This document shows, piece by piece, positions 61,636 to 64,000 of a stretch of DNA of 64,000 bases. The notes under the pieces were generated by a model that saw only the letters and a list, made by a program, of their open reading frames with translations, ran no database searches and was not told the DNA's origin. A program made the position numbers and the translations under genes. Position 1 is the stretch's first letter; each line of letters begins with the position of its first letter. Origin of the DNA: UBA993 sp964389365 (GTDB lineage: Bacteria > Bacillota > Dethiobacteria > DTU022); NCBI GenBank assembly GCA_964389365.1, contig CAYMDO010000001.1:56090-120089 (forward strand), given 5' to 3'.

Positions 61636-62223
61636 TTAAGTTCTATGCGTCAGGATCTCATCAATCAGGCCGTATTTTCTGGCATCTTCGGCCGACATGA
61701 AGAAATCCCGATCTGTATCTTTAGCGATAGTTTCAACCGGCTGCCCTGTATTGCTGGAAAGAATCATATTCAACCTTTCCCTTATTTTTATGATCTCCCG
61801 GGCATGAATCTCAATATCCACTGCCTGACCCTGAGCTCCGCCTGCCGGTTGATGCAGCATTATCCTGGAGTTAGGCAACGAAAACCTTTTGCCTTTATCA
61901 CCGGCAGAGAGCAATACCGCCCCAAAACTGGCCGCCAGACCGACACAGATTGTTGAAACAGCAGGCTTTACATAACGCATAGTATCGTAAATAGCCATCC
62001 CGGCATGAACCGATCCGCCAGGAGAGTTGATATAAAGGTTAATATCTTTTTTCGGATCCTCCGATTCCAAAAAGAGCATCTGGGCCACAATCAAATTGGC
62101 AACGTGATCATCGATCGCGCTGCCCAAAAAAATTATTCTGTCTTTCAGCAAACGCGAATATATATCGTAGGCTCTTTCGCCTCGGCTTGTTTGTTCAACA
62201 ACCATTGGAACTAAAACACTCAT
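61636..62223 (-). CDS. clpP: ATP-dependent Clp protease proteolytic subunit
   Basis: 195-residue serine protease subunit forming a tetradecamer. Catalytic Ser in GLAASFGAVLL, His in MLHQPAGG and Asp in TDRDFFMSAEDA. The Ser motif reads ASF where most ClpPs have ASM, a mild variation. Between tig and clpX as in most Firmicutes. Confidence 0.97.
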   Translation of the reverse strand: MSVLVPMVVEQTSRGERAYDIYSRLLKDRIIFLGSAIDDHVANLIVAQMLFLESEDPKKDINLYINSPGGSVHAGMAIYDTMRYVKPAVSTICVGLAASFGAVLLSAGDKGKRFSLPNSRIMLHQPAGGAQGQAVDIEIHAREIIKIRERLNMILSSNTGQPVETIAKDTDRDFFMSAEDARKYGLIDEILTHRT

Positions 62224-62315
62224 TTGGCAGGCCTCCTTAAATTGATCTTACCGCATCATCAAAATTATTTTTAGCAATCAACAAAACCAGTTTTTTCTGT
62301 TACGGCATCATTATA

Positions 62316-63740
62316 CTACTCTTTGCTTTCCTGTGCAGAAGCATCAGCGGTTTCAGTATCTTCCCCTTTTTTTGCTGCATCATTCCCGGCACGGCCAGCG
62401 CTGCCGGCTTTCTTTTCGGGAGCCGTGGTTTTTGCCGGTTTCGCGCTGGCCATCTTGATCCTGGCCTCCGATACGATCAGGTCGACCACCTTGCGGATCC
62501 GGATCTCTTCTTTCATGACCGGTATACGACCCTGTTTTTCAAGCAAACCCCTGATCCTGTCCGGATCGTCTTTATATGTTGTAGCAATTTCTTCTATTTT
62601 TTCCTTAAGTTCGCTATCATCCGCGGTAATTCCTTCTTTTTTTGCAATTGCATCAAGTACCAGGTTAGCTCTAGTCCGCTTTTCAGCTTCTTCCCGCCGC
62701 TCCTCACGAACCTCTTCCCTGTCTTTGCCAGAAAGCTCTAAAAATTGATCCAACCCCAGGCCCTGGTAACGCAAGTAGTTTTCCAGATCACCGACCATCC
62801 TGTCAATCTGGCGATCAACCAGGATCTTGGGCGGCTCAACCTTGGCCGCTGCGGTAACCTTACCGATTAAATCTTCTTCGAGCTTCGCCTTAGATTGATC
62901 TTCGGCATTTTTAAGCAATTTTACCCTTAAATCCGCTTTCATCTCATCAAGGGTTTCGAATTCGCTTACTTCCTTGGCAAACTCATCGTCCGGCTCGGGC
63001 AGCTGCTTCTCTTTAATCTGTTTTACCGCCACTTTAAATGTCGCTTCTTTTCCGGCTATCTCTTCTTTACGGTAATTTTCAGGGAAGGTTACTATAACCT
63101 CCTTTTCCTCATCCAGGGCAGCGCCGACCAGTTGTTCTTCAAAACCGGGAATAAAGGCGCGCGAACCAATTTCAAGAGAGTAACCCTCCGCTTCACCGCC
63201 TTCAAACAGCTCACCGTCAACATAGCCTTTGAAGTCGATCTGCACCAGGTCCCCTTCCTTAACCGGGCCTTCTTCGCGCGGAACAAGCCTGGCATTTTGT
63301 TCGCGCAGCATAAAAAGGTGATGGTCAATCTGGATGTCATCAATTACGGCTTTTTCCTGCTCAATATCCAGGCCGCGGTATTCTCCCAGCACCACAGGTG
63401 GCAATACTTCAATAACAGCCTTAAAAACCAGCGGTTTGCTCTCTTCAATTTGTACCAGTTCAAATTCCGGGTTGCTAATCGGATCAAGCTCCGCTTCGGC
63501 CAGGGCAGCTTCATAAGCGTCAGGGACCAGCATTTCCAAAGCATCCTCATGTAAAATTTCTGCGCCAAAACGAGATTCCAGGATCCGGCGAGGCACTTTG
63601 CCCTTGCGAAACCCGGGCAGGTTTATCTTTTTAACTACCTGCCGGTAAGCTTTGGCCAGGGCTGTATCAACATCCGGAGCAGCAATTTCTATCTCCAGTT
63701 TGACCCTGTTGCTTTCCATTCTTTCAACATTTTTCAGCAC
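62316..63740 (-). CDS. tig: Trigger factor chaperone / peptidyl-prolyl isomerase
   Basis: Ribosome-associated chaperone. 474 residues: N-terminal ribosome-binding domain with the GFRKGKVPRRI signature (about 43-53), central FKBP-type PPIase domain (KEGDLVQIDFKGYVDG), and helical C-terminal arms. The last about 45 residues form an Ala/Lys/Glu-rich low-complexity tail absent from many homologues. ATG with GGAGAG upstream. Confidence 0.96.
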   Translation of the reverse strand: MLKNVERMESNRVKLEIEIAAPDVDTALAKAYRQVVKKINLPGFRKGKVPRRILESRFGAEILHEDALEMLVPDAYEAALAEAELDPISNPEFELVQIEESKPLVFKAVIEVLPPVVLGEYRGLDIEQEKAVIDDIQIDHHLFMLREQNARLVPREEGPVKEGDLVQIDFKGYVDGELFEGGEAEGYSLEIGSRAFIPGFEEQLVGAALDEEKEVIVTFPENYRKEEIAGKEATFKVAVKQIKEKQLPEPDDEFAKEVSEFETLDEMKADLRVKLLKNAEDQSKAKLEEDLIGKVTAAAKVEPPKILVDRQIDRMVGDLENYLRYQGLGLDQFLELSGKDREEVREERREEAEKRTRANLVLDAIAKKEGITADDSELKEKIEEIATTYKDDPDRIRGLLEKQGRIPVMKEEIRIRKVVDLIVSEARIKMASAKPAKTTAPEKKAGSAGRAGNDAAKKGEDTETADASAQESKE

Positions 63741-63807
63741 CTTTATCTCTCCTTGCGCTCCAGACCAGCTTGCGGGGTGTGGATCTGAATTATCAGTTAC
63801 TTAACAA

Positions 63808-63874
63808 TAAAAACGCCTAATAGCCAGGCGTCATCTAACATGTACATACTACCACATAAAAAAAGGGGATTCAA
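63808..63874 (-). promoter_or_regulatory. tig promoter and downstream terminator-like hairpin
   Basis: Minus strand TTGAAT (63869-63874), 17 bases, TAGTAT (63846-63851). About 15 bases after the expected start, ACGCCT-ggctatt-AGGCGT is followed by TTTTATTG. The hairpin could be an attenuator in the tig leader or the terminator of the gene to the right. Confidence 0.5.
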
Positions 63875-64000
63875 CCTGCTGGGAAAAAAGTCTGATCTTG
63901 AAAATTAGAACGCAAAATAGGCAGGAAATATTTTCTCAATAATTGAAGCCATTTGCGATCTTCGGAAGCGCTTGATGTATAAGACTTTTTGCGGGGAGTA
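63871..64000 (-). CDS. Possible 3' end of an unknown gene (window edge)
   Basis: A frame open from the window edge to a TGA at 63871-63873 encodes about 42 residues, including SEDRKWLQLLRKYFLPIL. No family is recognised. It would fit the hairpin at 63808-63831 acting as its terminator, but such a short open frame may be chance. Confidence 0.25.
   Translation of the reverse strand, partial: TPRKKSYTSSASEDRKWLQLLRKYFLPILRSNFQDQTFFPAG

Noticed and set aside
1..64000. CRISPR arrays, prophage, toxin-antitoxin or restriction systems
   Set aside because: No regularly spaced repeats and no genes of these types were recognised anywhere in the window.

Overview
The window looks like part of the chromosome of a strictly anaerobic member of the Firmicutes, class Clostridia (Syntrophomonas/Peptococcaceae-like; genus not determinable by eye). 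The evidence is the tig-clpP-clpX-lon-engB order, rplU-rpmA-obgE-nadD-yqeK-rsfS order, a T-box leader on leuS, Shine-Dalgarno sites of the AGGAGG type with frequent TTG and GTG starts, sigma-54 enhancer-binding proteins, and an energy metabolism built on ferredoxin (Rnf, 2-oxoacid:ferredoxin oxidoreductase, aldehyde:ferredoxin oxidoreductase). Most genes lie on the minus strand. The plus-strand genes are ahcY, an insertion-sequence remnant, a sigma-54 regulator, an NhaC-type antiporter and birA-bioY.

Layout. 1-3.5 kb: 3' part of ahcY, comEA, an Asp23-family gene and a dead IS1634-type transposase. 3.6-8.8 kb: a sigma-54 activator gene, then a divergent class III aminotransferase / NhaC antiporter pair, each with a recognisable -24/-12 promoter. 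8.8-16.9 kb: leuS with a Leu-specific T-box leader that has a tRNA-Ala(GGC) gene embedded in it, then a ThiF-like gene, rsfS, yqeK, an RRM protein, nadD, obgE, rpmA and rplU. 17-24 kb: prsW, rng, two linked radical-SAM-family genes, radC, maf and a GX-type membrane protein. 24.1-33.1 kb: apbE and a ten-gene Mrp/Mbh-type cation antiporter module. 33.2-38.7 kb: rnfCDGEAB preceded by a tiny translationally coupled ORF. 38.7-44.4 kb: folC, valS, pgi. 44.4-45.1 kb: remnants that resemble a two-component system. 45.1-52.6 kb: four-subunit 2-oxoacid:ferredoxin oxidoreductase, glutamate dehydrogenase, aldehyde:ferredoxin oxidoreductase and a GABA-type transaminase; a sigma-54 promoter precedes the transaminase, and a second sigma-54 activator gene lies upstream. 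54.7-56.3 kb: birA-bioY under a self-complementary biotin operator. 56.3-63.7 kb: an acyl-CoA dehydratase activase, engB, lon, clpX, clpP and tig.

How it fits together (inference): amino groups would be removed by the transaminases, with 2-oxoglutarate regenerated by glutamate dehydrogenase. The carbon skeletons would be oxidised by the ferredoxin-linked KOR and AOR enzymes. Reduced ferredoxin would drive Rnf, whose flavin subunits are loaded by ApbE, and the resulting ion gradient would be exchanged by the Mrp and NhaC antiporters. Two separate sigma-54 activators appear to control the two transaminase loci.

Most notable: the tRNA-Ala gene inside the leuS T-box leader; the paired sigma-54/aminotransferase circuits with promoter and candidate enhancer sites; five 25-residue repeats on an Mrp subunit; a two-domain RnfG; and the 35-codon ORF coupled to rnfC.
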